Part shown: piece after piece, positions 43,263-52,009 of the stretch
How positions within the stretch are numbered: the first letter of the stretch is position 1
Layout: each line of letters begins with the position of its first letter
Assembly: GCA_963825445.1 (NCBI GenBank)
Contig: CAWGTM010000015.1
Span: forward strand, 124,001-188,000
Direction of reading: 5' to 3'
Length of the DNA: 64,000 nt
Source: Actinophytocola sp963825445
Lineage (GTDB): Bacteria; Actinomycetota; Actinomycetes; Mycobacteriales; Pseudonocardiaceae
Program-made: the position numbers and the translations under genes
The notes under the pieces: model-generated
The model's database searches: none
Told to the model about the DNA's origin: nothing
The model's input: only the letters and a program-made list of their open reading frames with translations

Positions 43263-44473
43263 CGGGCACCACCCTGGCGGCGGGGGTGGAAGACCCAGCC
43301 ACGGAAGAGCAGGAACCGCAGGACGGTGGCCGCCAGGTTGGCCGCCACGAGCACCACCAGCTCCACCACCCGGTTCGGCGCAGTCACCACGGCGAGCGCA
43401 CCACTCGTGAGCGCGAGCCCCAGCCCGAACACGATCAGGCCCTCGAACTGGTGCCGACCGGCCAGGTGCCGCCCACGCACGCCGAACGTGAACCGCCGGT
43501 TGGCCGCCGTGTTGGCCACGGCCGTCACGGCGAGCGCGCCGAAGTTCGCGGCCTGCGCGCTCAGTCCCGTGCGCAGCAACGAGAACAGCAGGAGATACGC
43601 GAGCGTGCTCGCCACGCCCACCATGGCGAACCGGGTCAGCTGCCGCACCAGTCCGGGTGGCACACCCTCGATCGGTCCTCGGCCCAACTGGATCCGTAAC
43701 TGTCCTATGGGGATGGTCCCGTTCGCCAACGCCCTGGCGAGTCGGGCGATCCCCCGCAGGTCGGCGACCGCCGTGGCCAGCAGGTCGACCCGGCTGTCCG
43801 GGTCGTCGATCCAGTCGACCGGCACTTCGTGGATGCGCAGCCCCGTACGTTCGGCCAGCACCAACAACTCGGTGTCGAAGAACCAGCCGGTGTCACCCAC
43901 GTGCGGCAACAATCCCTTGGCCACGTCGGCGCGGATGGCCTTGAACCCGCACTGCGCGTCGGAGAACCGCGCGGCCAACGTGCCGCGCAGCACCAGGTTG
44001 TAGGCCCGCGAGATCAGCTCCCGCTTGGGTCCGCGCACCACCCGCGCGCCACGCGCGAGCCTGCTGCCGATGGCCAGGTCGGAGTGTCCGGAAAGGAGCG
44101 GTGCGATCAGCGGCGGCAACGCGGCCAGGTCGGTCGACAGGTCCACGTCGAGGTAGGCGAGCACCGGAGCGTCCGAAGTGGACCAGGCGGCGTGCAGGGC
44201 GCGGCCCCGGCCCTTCTCCGGGAGGTGAACGACGGTGACCTCGGGCAGTTCGGCGGCGAGTGCCGACGCCACGGCGAGCGTGGCGTCGACACTCGCGTTG
44301 TCCGCCACCGTGATGCGGAACCGGTAGGGGAATCCGTCGGTGAGGTGCTGGTGCAGGCGCCGGACACACCGTTCGAGGTCGCGCTCCTCGTTGTACACGG
44401 GCACCACCACGTCCAGCACCGGCCCGTTCCCGTCGGTGTCGATGGCACCTCGTTCGGGCAGCGTGAGAGTCAT
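43259..44473 (-). CDS. GT2 polyprenyl-phosphate glycosyltransferase fused to a GtrA domain
   Basis: A 404-residue protein. Residues about 20-250 are a GT-A catalytic domain (VVVPVYNEERDLERCV; YLDVDLSTDL as the DxD-type motif; FFDTELLVLAERTG). Residues about 270-400 form four membrane segments of the GtrA family (RFAMVGVASTLAYLLLFSLL). It should make a polyprenyl-phosphate sugar and flip it, feeding the GT39 enzyme in the overlapping next gene. ATG 44473 is chosen because the domain begins shortly after it. Confidence 0.9.
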   Translation of the reverse strand: MTLTLPERGAIDTDGNGPVLDVVVPVYNEERDLERCVRRLHQHLTDGFPYRFRITVADNASVDATLAVASALAAELPEVTVVHLPEKGRGRALHAAWSTSDAPVLAYLDVDLSTDLAALPPLIAPLLSGHSDLAIGSRLARGARVVRGPKRELISRAYNLVLRGTLAARFSDAQCGFKAIRADVAKGLLPHVGDTGWFFDTELLVLAERTGLRIHEVPVDWIDDPDSRVDLLATAVADLRGIARLARALANGTIPIGQLRIQLGRGPIEGVPPGLVRQLTRFAMVGVASTLAYLLLFSLLRTGLSAQAANFGALAVTAVANTAANRRFTFGVRGRHLAGRHQFEGLIVFGLGLALTSGALAVVTAPNRVVELVVLVAANLAATVLRFLLFRGWVFHPRRQGGAR

Positions 44474-44504
44474 GCCACTACGGTCGGCCGCGCCGCTGGG
44501 TGGG

Positions 44505-45950
44505 CTATGTGTTGCCGCTGTGCGGGCGCTGTGAGAGGACCACCTCGAAGACCGTGCGGCCGCCCCGACTGCGCACGGAGACCGTGCCGTGGTGTGCCTG
44601 CACCACGGCCGCCACGATCGCCAGACCCAGACCGGTGCTGCCCGCCGCCCTGGACCGGGACGAGTCGCCCCGGGCAAAGCGTTCGAACACCTCGGGTAGC
44701 AGATCCGCGGGGATGCCGGGGCCGTCGTCGGTCACGGTGAGCGTCACCGCGTGGTCCGTTGTGGACAGTCCGGTGGTGACGGTGGTGCCGGCCGGGGTGT
44801 GGGTGCGCGCGTTCGACAGCAGGTTCGCCAACACCTGGTGCAGCCTGGCGTCGTCGCCCGTCACCAGGACGGGGGACGACGGCAGTTCGAGCCGCCAGTG
44901 GTGCTCGGGACCGGCCACCCGCGCGTCGCTCACCACGTCGACCACCAGCCGCGACAGGTCCACTGTGGAGGAGTCGAGCGGACGGCCGGAGTCCAGGCGG
45001 GCCAGCAGGAGCAGGTCCTCCACGAGGGTCGTCATCCGACGAGCCTCCGACTCCACCCGGCCGATCGCGTGTGCCACGTCCGGGGTGCCCCGGCGCACCA
45101 ACTCGGCATACCCACGCACGGCGGCCAGCGGCGTGCGCAGCTCATGGCTCGCGTCCGCCACGAACTGCCGGACCCGGGTCTCGCTCTCGTGTCGCGCGGT
45201 GAGCGCGTTGTGCACGTGACTGAGCATCCGGTTCAGCGCGAGCCCCACCTGCCCGATTTCCGTTCGTGGGTCGGCGATGCGTGCCGGCACGCGTTCGATG
45301 TCGTCCACCTCACCGCGGTCGAGCGGCAGCTCCGCCACCCGGCTCGCGGTCGCGGCCACCCGCTGCAGTGGCGCCAGTGCACGCCGCACGATGAGCGCGC
45401 CGCCGACCGCCGCGGCGAGCAGCCCGGCGAGCGTGACGCCGCCCAGGATGAGCCCGACGCTCAGCAGCGTGTCGTCCATGTCGGCGGTCGGCAGCCCGGT
45501 GATGATCACGTCGCCGTCGCGCCGCTCGTCGGCGCTCAGCCGGAACTCGCCGAGCGCACCGAGGTCGCGGGTGTAGGCCTCGCCGTCCGTGGGCAGCGCG
45601 AGGAGTTCGGCGTACTCCGAAGTGGACAGTGCCCTGATCCCGCCCTCACTCGTGGCCTGCTTCGCCTCCCGCACCACCCCGTCCACAATGGTCGCGTCGA
45701 ACGTGCCGGCCGCCGGTCCGGGCGCCTGCATCCCCGGCGGGGTGGGTGGCGGTTGGATGTAGGTGCGGACCTTGGCCTCGGCCAGGCGGTCGTCCAGCTG
45801 GTCCACGAGGAACGCCCGCAGCGCCAACTCGGTGACCACCACGATCACCACACACACCAGCGTGAGCAACGCGATCTGCTCGACCACCAGCCGGACGCGC
45901 AGCGACCACGACTCCAGCCCCCGGCGCTCACCGACCCGGTTTGAGGACAT
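44505..45950 (-). CDS. Two-component sensor histidine kinase
   Basis: A 481-residue kinase: two membrane segments (about 28-50 and 165-190) around an external sensing region, HAMP, HisKA with DASHELRTPLAAVRGYAEL (H at about 267), and an ATPase domain with NLLSNARTHTP, DDGPGIP and GSTGLGLAI. Orthodox class I. It overlaps its response regulator gene by 23 bases and precedes the two glycosyltransferase genes after 31 bases, so the four may form one operon concerned with the envelope. Confidence 0.93.
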   Translation of the reverse strand: MSSNRVGERRGLESWSLRVRLVVEQIALLTLVCVVIVVVTELALRAFLVDQLDDRLAEAKVRTYIQPPPTPPGMQAPGPAAGTFDATIVDGVVREAKQATSEGGIRALSTSEYAELLALPTDGEAYTRDLGALGEFRLSADERRDGDVIITGLPTADMDDTLLSVGLILGGVTLAGLLAAAVGGALIVRRALAPLQRVAATASRVAELPLDRGEVDDIERVPARIADPRTEIGQVGLALNRMLSHVHNALTARHESETRVRQFVADASHELRTPLAAVRGYAELVRRGTPDVAHAIGRVESEARRMTTLVEDLLLLARLDSGRPLDSSTVDLSRLVVDVVSDARVAGPEHHWRLELPSSPVLVTGDDARLHQVLANLLSNARTHTPAGTTVTTGLSTTDHAVTLTVTDDGPGIPADLLPEVFERFARGDSSRSRAAGSTGLGLAIVAAVVQAHHGTVSVRSRGGRTVFEVVLSQRPHSGNT

Positions 45951-46665
45951 AGCCCGCGCCCCGCATGGTGTGGATCATCGGTGCGCGCCCGGCGTCGATC
46001 TTCTTGCGCAGGTAGGAGATGTACAGCTCCACGATGTTCGCCTGACCGCCGAAGTCGTAGTGCCACACGCGATCCAGGATCTGGGCCTTGCTCAACACCC
46101 TGCGGGGGTTGCGCATCAGGTATCGCAGCAGCTCGAACTCGGTGGCCGTCAGCTCCACCGGCTCGCCACCGCGGTGCACCTCGCGGCTGTCCTCGTCGAG
46201 GGTGAGGTCGCCGACCACGAGGGTGGCGCCGTCGTTGGCCTCGGTGACACCCGTGCGGCGCATGAGGCCGCGCAGCCGCAACGTGACCTCCTCCAGGCTG
46301 AACGGTTTGGTGACGTAGTCGTCGCCGCCGGCCGTCAGCCCGGCGATGCGGTCCTCGACCGCGTCCTTGGCCGTGAGGAACAGGACGGGGAGCGTCGGCG
46401 CGTCGGCCCGCATGCGGCGGAGCACCTCGAGCCCGTCGAGATCGGGCAGCATCACGTCGAGCACCACGGCGTCCGGCTGGAACTCACGCGCCGCACGCAC
46501 GGCCGCCAGACCGTCGAGTGCGCCACGCACCTCCCAGCCCTCCAGCCGCAGCGCCATCACCACCAGCTCGGCCAACGTCGGTTCGTCGTCCACCACCAGG
46601 ACGCGGACCGGCTGGCCGTCCGGTCGCCGCAGCTCGGTCCTCGCCACCATGCCGGCAATCGTCAC
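45928..46665 (-). CDS. OmpR-family response regulator
   Basis: A 245-residue regulator: receiver with VVDDEP acidic pair, phospho-acceptor D in VVLDVMLPD (about residue 67), K in TKPFSLEE (about 119), then a winged-helix DNA-binding domain (ATEFELLRYLMRNPRRVLSKAQILDRVW and the C-terminal YISYLRKKID-TMRGAGYVL). GTG 46665 is preferred since GAGGAC precedes it; ATG 46650 is an alternative. The 129-base spacer to the divergent secreted-protein gene probably carries its binding sites. Confidence 0.93.
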   Translation of the reverse strand: MTIAGMVARTELRRPDGQPVRVLVVDDEPTLAELVVMALRLEGWEVRGALDGLAAVRAAREFQPDAVVLDVMLPDLDGLEVLRRMRADAPTLPVLFLTAKDAVEDRIAGLTAGGDDYVTKPFSLEEVTLRLRGLMRRTGVTEANDGATLVVGDLTLDEDSREVHRGGEPVELTATEFELLRYLMRNPRRVLSKAQILDRVWHYDFGGQANIVELYISYLRKKIDAGRAPMIHTMRGAGYVLKPGR

Positions 46666-46794
46666 CCGTCCTCATGAGACGTGGCTGTGGAGAACCTGTG
46701 CGATCACTGTGGATCCGGCACGGTGGATTCGGGTCACAGCACCCGCCGACGGCACACACAGCCCGGACACAGGTGGCCGGTCGATGGTGGCGTC

Positions 46795-47322
46795 ATGACT
46801 GAGAACACTCCGGCCGAGCAGCCGACCGAACAGCCGACCCAGGCCCCTGTCGCACAGAACTGGGGCGCACCCCAGCCATCCGGCACGCGCTGGACGCTGC
46901 GCCGCACACTGATCGCGGCGGGCGTGGCGGTGGGGATCGCGGCCGCGGGCGGCGTCGCCATCTACGCGGCCAGCGGCTCGACCAACACCGACCAGGGCGC
47001 CGGCGGCCCCGGCGGGCTGCACATCATGCCGCCCGGCGGCGGTGACGGCGGCCCGCTGATGATGTTCGAGATCCCGCACGGCGAGTTCCAGACGGGCGAG
47101 GTGACCGAACTGACCGACACCTCGATCACCCTCGAGAGCGAGGACGACTTCAGCCGCACCTACGTCATCGACGACGAGACCTCCCGGACCGACGGCATCG
47201 AGGAGGGCGACACGGTGACGGTCATCGCCACCGTCGACGGTGACACGGCCGCGGCCACGTCGATCAGCGAGCTGAGCACCCGCCAGGGCGGCGGACCCAA
47301 CCCACCCGAGCCCCCGAACTAG
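46795..47322 (+). CDS. Single-pass membrane protein with DUF5666-like extracytoplasmic domain
   Basis: A 175-residue protein: a PTEQPTQ-rich cytoplasmic N-terminus, a membrane segment at about residues 45-62 (TLIAAGVAVGIAAAGGVAIYAA), a glycine/proline linker with GGPGG, then a small beta domain (GEVTELTDTSITLESEDDFSRTYVI) like DUF5666/OB-type repeats. ATG 46795 avoids an unlikely basic extension. Divergent from the response regulator gene, so a likely target of that system. Function unknown. Confidence 0.75.
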   Translation: MTENTPAEQPTEQPTQAPVAQNWGAPQPSGTRWTLRRTLIAAGVAVGIAAAGGVAIYAASGSTNTDQGAGGPGGLHIMPPGGGDGGPLMMFEIPHGEFQTGEVTELTDTSITLESEDDFSRTYVIDDETSRTDGIEEGDTVTVIATVDGDTAAATSISELSTRQGGGPNPPEPPN

Positions 47323-47323
47323 A

Positions 47324-47426
47324 ACCCGCGAGTCTCCCCGGCAGGACCCACGAGTTGGCGGTTCGTGACCGGCCGGGCCCGCCGTGAACCGCCAACTCGC
47401 GTGTCGGGGGAGGGAGACTCGCGGGT
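47324..47426. terminator. Nested double palindrome between convergent genes
   Basis: Outer arms 47324-47338 and 47412-47426 pair over 15 bases without mismatch; inner arms 47351-47364 and 47386-47399 pair over 14 bases without mismatch, around a GC-rich 21-base loop. It fills the spacer between the convergent membrane-protein and transglycosylase genes, so it may terminate both; the size and perfection are larger than a normal terminator and recall a mobile intergenic palindrome. Confidence 0.65.
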
Positions 47427-47427
47427 C

Positions 47428-48663
47428 TCAGCAGGGCTGGTTCGGGGCGCCGAGCAGCCCGCCCACCACTCCGACCAGGCCGCCCACCAGGCCGCAGTTC
47501 GCCGGCTCGCTCGTCGGCGGCTCCGTGGGTGGCTCCGTGGGTGGCTCCGTCGGGGGAGTCGTCGGGGGTTCGGTGGGCGGTGTTGTCGGGGGAGTCGTCG
47601 GCGGTTCGGTCGGCGGTTCCGTGGGCGGTTCGGTCGGGGGTGTCGTCGGCGGCGTGGTCGGCGGCGTGGTCGGCGGCGGCGTGGGAGGAGTGGTGGGCGG
47701 GGTGACCGGTGGCGTGGCCGGTGGTGTGCCTGGAGGCGTCCCCGGTGGGAGTGCCGGCGGGAGGCCCGCCTGCGCCACCGGATCCGTGAGCGGCAACGAC
47801 AGGTCGCCGACCTCGATGGTGCCGCTGCGGTACACGTCCATCCACGACCGCACCAGCGCCAGGTAACTGGTCGAGTGGTTGTAGCTGAGCACGGCGGCGT
47901 CGAGCCCGGCGGGCGTGCCGAGATCGCGGTTCGCCGCGCACAGGTACCTCGCGGCGGCCAGGCTCGCGTCGTACACGTTGTGCGGATCGGCGGTGCCGTC
48001 CACGTTGCCGTCGGACTCCCACCGCGCCCACGTGCCGGGGATGAACTGCATCGGCCCGACCGCGCGGTCCCACGTCGCGTCGCCGTCCAGCGTGCCGCCG
48101 TCGGTGTCCCGGATCGCGGCGAACGCGCCGCCGTTGAGCACCGGGCCCAGGATCAGCGACACTGTCCGACCGGTGGCGTCGACCCGCCCACCCCGGGCGT
48201 GCCCCGACTCGACCTTGCCGATGGCGGCCAGCAGCTCCAGCGGAATGTGGCAGTTGGGCTGCGTGAGATTGGTCCGCTCGTGTGCCTTCCGGTACGCGTC
48301 CAGCACGGTCGACGGAATGCTGCCCGTGAACGACACGGGACCGCTGTGCACGATCTCGTCGCTCATGGTCCGCATCCGCATGACGCCACGCGGGAACGAG
48401 GCGGTCGGCGCCGAGTTGCCGCCGGCACCCGCGTAGTCGTCCTCCACGGGCGCGGGCGCGTCCGGCACGTCGGCCGTCACCCCGGACGAGACGGCCGACG
48501 CGGCCAACAGCACCGCGCTCACCGCCATCAACCCGCCCGACGGCGCCTTGACATAGCGGTGCCGGCCGCGCGGCGACTGTCCATTGTGCTCGGTCAACCA
48601 CGCCGCGCCGCGCATCGGCCGGCCCCTGAGCCGGTGGCGGGCCCGTGCGTTGTCCTTGCTCAT
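47428..48663 (-). CDS. Lytic transglycosylase-like protein with Pro/Thr/Glu repeat tail
   Basis: A 411-residue protein. After a membrane or signal segment at about residues 42-62, the SLT domain spans about 130-275: LLAAIGKVESGHARGG holds the catalytic glutamate, GPMQFIPGTWARWESDG and NVYDASLAAARYLC follow, then VLSYNHSTSYLALV. It cleaves peptidoglycan glycan strands. From about residue 295 there is a tail of about 80 residues of TPP/TEPP repeats, then a glycine-rich end with a terminal cysteine. ATG 48663 is chosen over the TTG immediately before it. The 130-base upstream spacer (48667-48796) shows no riboswitch I can recognise. Confidence 0.87.
   Translation of the reverse strand: MSKDNARARHRLRGRPMRGAAWLTEHNGQSPRGRHRYVKAPSGGLMAVSAVLLAASAVSSGVTADVPDAPAPVEDDYAGAGGNSAPTASFPRGVMRMRTMSDEIVHSGPVSFTGSIPSTVLDAYRKAHERTNLTQPNCHIPLELLAAIGKVESGHARGGRVDATGRTVSLILGPVLNGGAFAAIRDTDGGTLDGDATWDRAVGPMQFIPGTWARWESDGNVDGTADPHNVYDASLAAARYLCAANRDLGTPAGLDAAVLSYNHSTSYLALVRSWMDVYRSGTIEVGDLSLPLTDPVAQAGLPPALPPGTPPGTPPATPPVTPPTTPPTPPPTTPPTTPPTTPPTEPPTEPPTEPPTTPPTTPPTEPPTTPPTEPPTEPPTEPPTSEPANCGLVGGLVGVVGGLLGAPNQPC
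47515..47755 (-). repeat. Low-complexity repeat encoding TPP/TEPP units
   Basis: On the minus strand, irregular 9-12-base units encode Thr-Pro-Pro and Thr-Glu-Pro-Pro blocks, about 25 in a row, within the transglycosylase gene. Acidic units (TEPP) cluster in the C-terminal half. Such tails act as cell-wall-spanning linkers and expand or contract by slippage. Confidence 0.75.
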
Positions 48664-48796
48664 CAAGACGGTTCACCTCTTCGTCGGCGAGGGGATACGC
48701 CTCAGTAGAGCACCGGTGATGAGCAGGAAATACGGTCGAACGCGAGCCATGTCCGATGGGGCAGCCAAGGCGGCCTCATCGGTAGAACGGAAAGGG

Positions 48797-49813
48797 TCAG
48801 TCGGCCGAATCGATCGTGCGCGCGTCGATCGGGTCACCGCGCGGCGGGATGGCGTCGGCCCGCGCGGGGTCGATCCGGTTGAGTGAGCCGTCGGCCGCGG
48901 TCTGGACCACGGCCAGCATGGTCAGGTAGGCGCCACGGATCTGGGACTGCTCGTCGTCGATGTCGCTCAGCTCGAGCAGCACACTCGTGGCGCCACGCAG
49001 GCCGTAGGCGTTGCGGGCGATGCCCTCGTAGTCGCCGCCCGGGTACTGGCTGACGTTGCCGCGCGCCAGGTGGTCGATCGTCTGCTGGGCGACCACCGCC
49101 ACCTGCTTGGCCGAGTCGACCAGCTCGGGCGCCACACCGGGGTTGGTCGGCCACAGCAGCGACGCGGTGATCTCGCGGCCGTCGTCGCCGAGGTAGCGGC
49201 CCTGCATGTGGAAGTCGATGGTGATGGCCGGGTCGAACTCGCCGAACGCGCGCTGGATGTGGCCGGCCTCGGTGGCCGGGTTGTCCTCCGGCGCCATGTC
49301 CGGGTTGTGGTAGCGGTTGATGTCGTAGCCCTTGCCGGCCTCGCCGTACTCGGGGTCGGCCTCCGGGTCGTAGTTGAACCGCCAGTCCTGGTCGTGGCCG
49401 TCGGGGTTGGCCCGCACCACCACGTCGACCGTGACCCGCGTGCGCAGCCACTTCTGCCACAGCGTGTTGCCGACGCCGACCGTGCGCAGGAACTCGATGG
49501 CCGCGGGCGTGCCGAGCGGCTCGTTGCCGTGCTGCTGGGTGACGTACTGGATCCGCACCGGCCCGGTGCCGACCCGCGCCGCCCACACGGGCTGACCGAG
49601 GTTCGTGTCGCCGATGGACCGGACGGCGATCCGGCCGCGGCTCTGCTTCGCGAGCTTGGCCAACTCGGCGCCGATCGTGGCGTTGCTCGGTCTCGGGTCG
49701 ACGGTCGGCCAGCCGAGAGCGGGAGTGGGAACCTGGGCCTGCGCGGGCGCCGTGAGCGCCGCGAACGCCATCGCGGTCGCGGCTGCCAGCGCCAGCAGGG
49801 GACGGGGGCGCAT
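48797..49813 (-). CDS. Secreted M14-family zinc carboxypeptidase
   Basis: A 338-residue protein with a Sec signal peptide (MRPRPLLALAAATAMAF, cleavage after AQA near residue 27). Zinc ligands H and E in QQHGNEPLG (about 94-98) and the third histidine in TIDFHMQGRYLG (about 190). It should remove C-terminal residues from peptides or act on peptidoglycan stems. ATG 49813 is chosen since it opens the signal peptide. The 41-base gap to the membrane protein gene upstream leaves the operon question open. Confidence 0.87.
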   Translation of the reverse strand: MRPRPLLALAAATAMAFAALTAPAQAQVPTPALGWPTVDPRPSNATIGAELAKLAKQSRGRIAVRSIGDTNLGQPVWAARVGTGPVRIQYVTQQHGNEPLGTPAAIEFLRTVGVGNTLWQKWLRTRVTVDVVVRANPDGHDQDWRFNYDPEADPEYGEAGKGYDINRYHNPDMAPEDNPATEAGHIQRAFGEFDPAITIDFHMQGRYLGDDGREITASLLWPTNPGVAPELVDSAKQVAVVAQQTIDHLARGNVSQYPGGDYEGIARNAYGLRGATSVLLELSDIDDEQSQIRGAYLTMLAVVQTAADGSLNRIDPARADAIPPRGDPIDARTIDSAD

Positions 49814-49854
49814 ACGGATCAACCTCGCACGCGACCGGAGTTCCTCGCAACCCC

Positions 49855-50568
49855 TCAGTCGGTGGCGGACTTCATGGGCACGTTCCGCACGATCGCCCAG
49901 ATCAGCGCGACACCCAGCGGGAACAGCACGGCGAACGCGGTGAGGAGCAGCCCGTCGGACATCTCGATTCCCGCCAGTTGACGGCCGAGGATCGGCAGCC
50001 CGTTGTTGCTGGCGGCCACGAGCGCGGGCACCACGAGCACCACTCCCAAGGGGATGGTCAGCAGACCCGCGGTGTTCCACCGGAAGAAACCGAGGCCGAT
50101 GAGCGTGCCAGCGACCGTCCACATGAGAAACGTGAGCCAGTAGGTGCCGAAGATGACGTGGTACTGGCCGGCCGTGTCGAACAGGCTGTCGCCGGAGAGA
50201 CGTTGCGGCCGGCCGAGCAGCGCGTAGAGCCCGCGTTCCAGCAGGTAGCCGACGGTGATCAGCGCGGCCGCCCCGCCGGTCAGCACGACCGAGTACGCGG
50301 TGGTCTGGCCGAGGTAGGACCGGCGGGTGCCGCCGTGGGCGAGCTGGAGACGCAGGTAGGTGGTGACCGCGTCGACCCCCAGGCCGAACATCAGCCAGCG
50401 TGGGGCCTGAGCGGCCGCGTGGTGCCAGATGCTGTCCGCCGGGCCGGGGCTGGACAGGGCGACGCCGCCGATCACCAATCCCACGACGACCGTGAACAGC
50501 ACCCACGCCACGACCACGAACGACAGGTGCGAGGTGATCAGGATGCGCAGTAGGGGATGGCGGGTCAT
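49855..50568 (-). CDS. Membrane component of the GntR-linked ABC transporter
   Basis: A 237-residue membrane protein with six predicted segments, no soluble domain and no recognised name. It follows an ABC ATPase gene with a four-base overlap (ATGA, 50565-50568) and a YtrA-type GntR gene before that, the usual order of YtrABC-like exporters, so it is very probably the permease of that ATPase. Substrate unknown; such systems often respond to cell-wall antibiotics. Confidence 0.8.
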   Translation of the reverse strand: MTRHPLLRILITSHLSFVVVAWVLFTVVVGLVIGGVALSSPGPADSIWHHAAAQAPRWLMFGLGVDAVTTYLRLQLAHGGTRRSYLGQTTAYSVVLTGGAAALITVGYLLERGLYALLGRPQRLSGDSLFDTAGQYHVIFGTYWLTFLMWTVAGTLIGLGFFRWNTAGLLTIPLGVVLVVPALVAASNNGLPILGRQLAGIEMSDGLLLTAFAVLFPLGVALIWAIVRNVPMKSATD

Positions 50569-51443
50569 GAGCGGTCTCCCGTCGGTTCCGTGAGGTGCAC
50601 GAACAGGTCCTGCAGCGCGAGCGGACCGAGGTCGAGGCCGGCGGCGCGGACCCGGCCGCGCCACTCGTCGTCCGGCTCGCCGAAGACCATGGCCGACTTG
50701 GTGCGGCCCAGCTCCTTCGTGCCGAGCACCCGCATGCCGTCGACGAAACGGTCGACCAGCTCGGCGTCCCCCGTCACCGCCGAGCCGGCCGCCCGCAGGG
50801 TCTCGGCCTCTTCGTGCAGCACCAGCCGGCCCTCGTCGAGGATCAGCACCTCCTCGAACAACGCGCTGACCTCCTCGATCAGGTGCGTCGACAGCACCAC
50901 CGTGCGCGGGTTGGCCATCACGTCGGCCAGGAGTGCGTCGTAGAAGCGGTACCGCGACGGGGCGTCGAGCCCCAGGTAGGACTCGTCGAACAGGGTGAGC
51001 GGCGCGCGTGCGGCCAGCCCCATGGTGATGCCGAGCGCGCACTGCTTGCCGTGGGACAGCGCGCCCGCGCTCACGCCGAGCGGCACCTCGAAACCGTCGA
51101 GCAGTTCGGCCGCGTACTCCGCGTCCCAGGTGGGGCGCAACAGTTCCGCGAAGCGCAGGATGTCGGCCACCTTCATGCTCTTCGGCGCGGCGTCACCCGT
51201 GCCGCGGATCAGGCACACCTGCCCGGTGACGGACGCGTTCTCGAACACCGGCTCCCCGCCGATCCGCACGGTGCCAACGGTGTGGCGGCGATACCCGGCG
51301 AGAACGGCCAGCAGACTGGACTTGCCGGCGCCGTTGCGGCCGAGCAGCCCGTAGATCTTGTCGCCGGTCAGCGCGAAGCTCACCTCGTCGAGTGCCGTGA
51401 CATCGTTGTACCGCAGGGACATGCGGTCCACTTCCACGATCAT
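50565..51443 (-). CDS. ABC transporter ATP-binding protein
   Basis: A 292-residue ATPase: Walker A GLLGRNGAGKSSLL (about 34-47), Q loop region, a degenerate signature around ALSHGKQCALGITMG (instead of LSGGQ), and Walker B APLTLFDESYLGLDAPS, with serine following the acidic pair in place of the usual proline. The deviations fit YtrB-type ATPases of this regulator family. ATG 51443 overlaps the GntR stop. Confidence 0.9.
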   Translation of the reverse strand: MIVEVDRMSLRYNDVTALDEVSFALTGDKIYGLLGRNGAGKSSLLAVLAGYRRHTVGTVRIGGEPVFENASVTGQVCLIRGTGDAAPKSMKVADILRFAELLRPTWDAEYAAELLDGFEVPLGVSAGALSHGKQCALGITMGLAARAPLTLFDESYLGLDAPSRYRFYDALLADVMANPRTVVLSTHLIEEVSALFEEVLILDEGRLVLHEEAETLRAAGSAVTGDAELVDRFVDGMRVLGTKELGRTKSAMVFGEPDDEWRGRVRAAGLDLGPLALQDLFVHLTEPTGDRS

Positions 51444-51808
51444 CGTGTTTCCTCGTCCGCCAGTTGGGTGATCCGCTCGACGATGTCGGGCAGTTCGATG
51501 CCGATCGCCTTGGCCTGGGCGACCATCGGGTCGACCACGTCGGCGAAGAAGTTCTCGCGGCGCCGGGCCCGCAGCGCCTCGGGCGCACTCGGGCTGACGA
51601 ACATGCCGACACCACGCCGTTTGTAGAGCACGCCGTCGTCGACCAGCTGGTTGAACGCCTTGGCCACGGTCGCCGGGTTGATCCGGTAGTGGGCGGCGTA
51701 CTTGTTCGTGGACGGCACCTGGTCATCCCCACACAGCACGCCGCCGAGCACGTCGGTCTCGATCTGATCGGCGATCTGCCGGTAGATCGGACTCCGATCG
51801 TCGAACAT
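51440..51808 (-). CDS. GntR-family regulator, YtrA subfamily
   Basis: A 122-residue protein: winged helix at about residues 5-72 (PIYRQIADQIETDVLGGVL, QVPSTNKYAAHYRINPATVAKAFNQLVDDGVLYKRRGVGMFV) and a short helical dimerisation tail of about 45 residues typical of YtrA, without a ligand domain. ATG 51808 has AGG spaced 5 bases upstream; an in-frame GTG at 51814 is possible. It heads the ABC operon and probably represses it through the palindrome at 51830. Confidence 0.9.
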   Translation of the reverse strand: MFDDRSPIYRQIADQIETDVLGGVLCGDDQVPSTNKYAAHYRINPATVAKAFNQLVDDGVLYKRRGVGMFVSPSAPEALRARRRENFFADVVDPMVAQAKAIGIELPDIVERITQLADEETR

Positions 51809-51829
51809 CGACACCTGCCGGGGTTGGTT

Positions 51830-51853
51830 GGTTCGTTACTTAACTAATGAACC
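51830..51853. promoter_or_regulatory. YtrA/GntR operator
   Basis: A 24-base imperfect palindrome, GGTTCGTTACTTAA plus its mirrored half, with 20 of 24 bases symmetric. It lies 22 bases before the GntR ATG in AT-rich DNA that could also hold the promoter. The spacer on to 52009 contains a second AT-rich patch near 51916 (CGCTTTCTCCGGTAG) but no gene. Confidence 0.7.
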
Positions 51854-52009
51854 ATGCAACCTCACGTTCTGTCAACCGCGCTGTCGACCGCTCGGGAGGA
51901 TCTAGCGGGAAAGCGCTTTCTCCGGTAGTTTCCGATTTGGCAGGGGTCCCCAACGTGACCGATGGAGCGCACTTGATGGACCAGGTACAACCGGCGACGA
52001 CTTCTCCAG

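Noticed and set aside
46666..46794. GTGGA and CACAG repeats in the spacer as response-regulator direct repeats.
   Set aside because: Spacing is irregular, so no binding site can be defended.
47515..47755. CRISPR-like array from the regular short repeats.
   Set aside because: Repeats are 9-12 bases, without spacers, and are coding (TPP/TEPP).
48667..48796. A c-di-AMP (ydaO) riboswitch before the lytic transglycosylase gene.
   Set aside because: Such riboswitches often precede wall hydrolases in actinobacteria, but I could not find the conserved core in this 130-base spacer.
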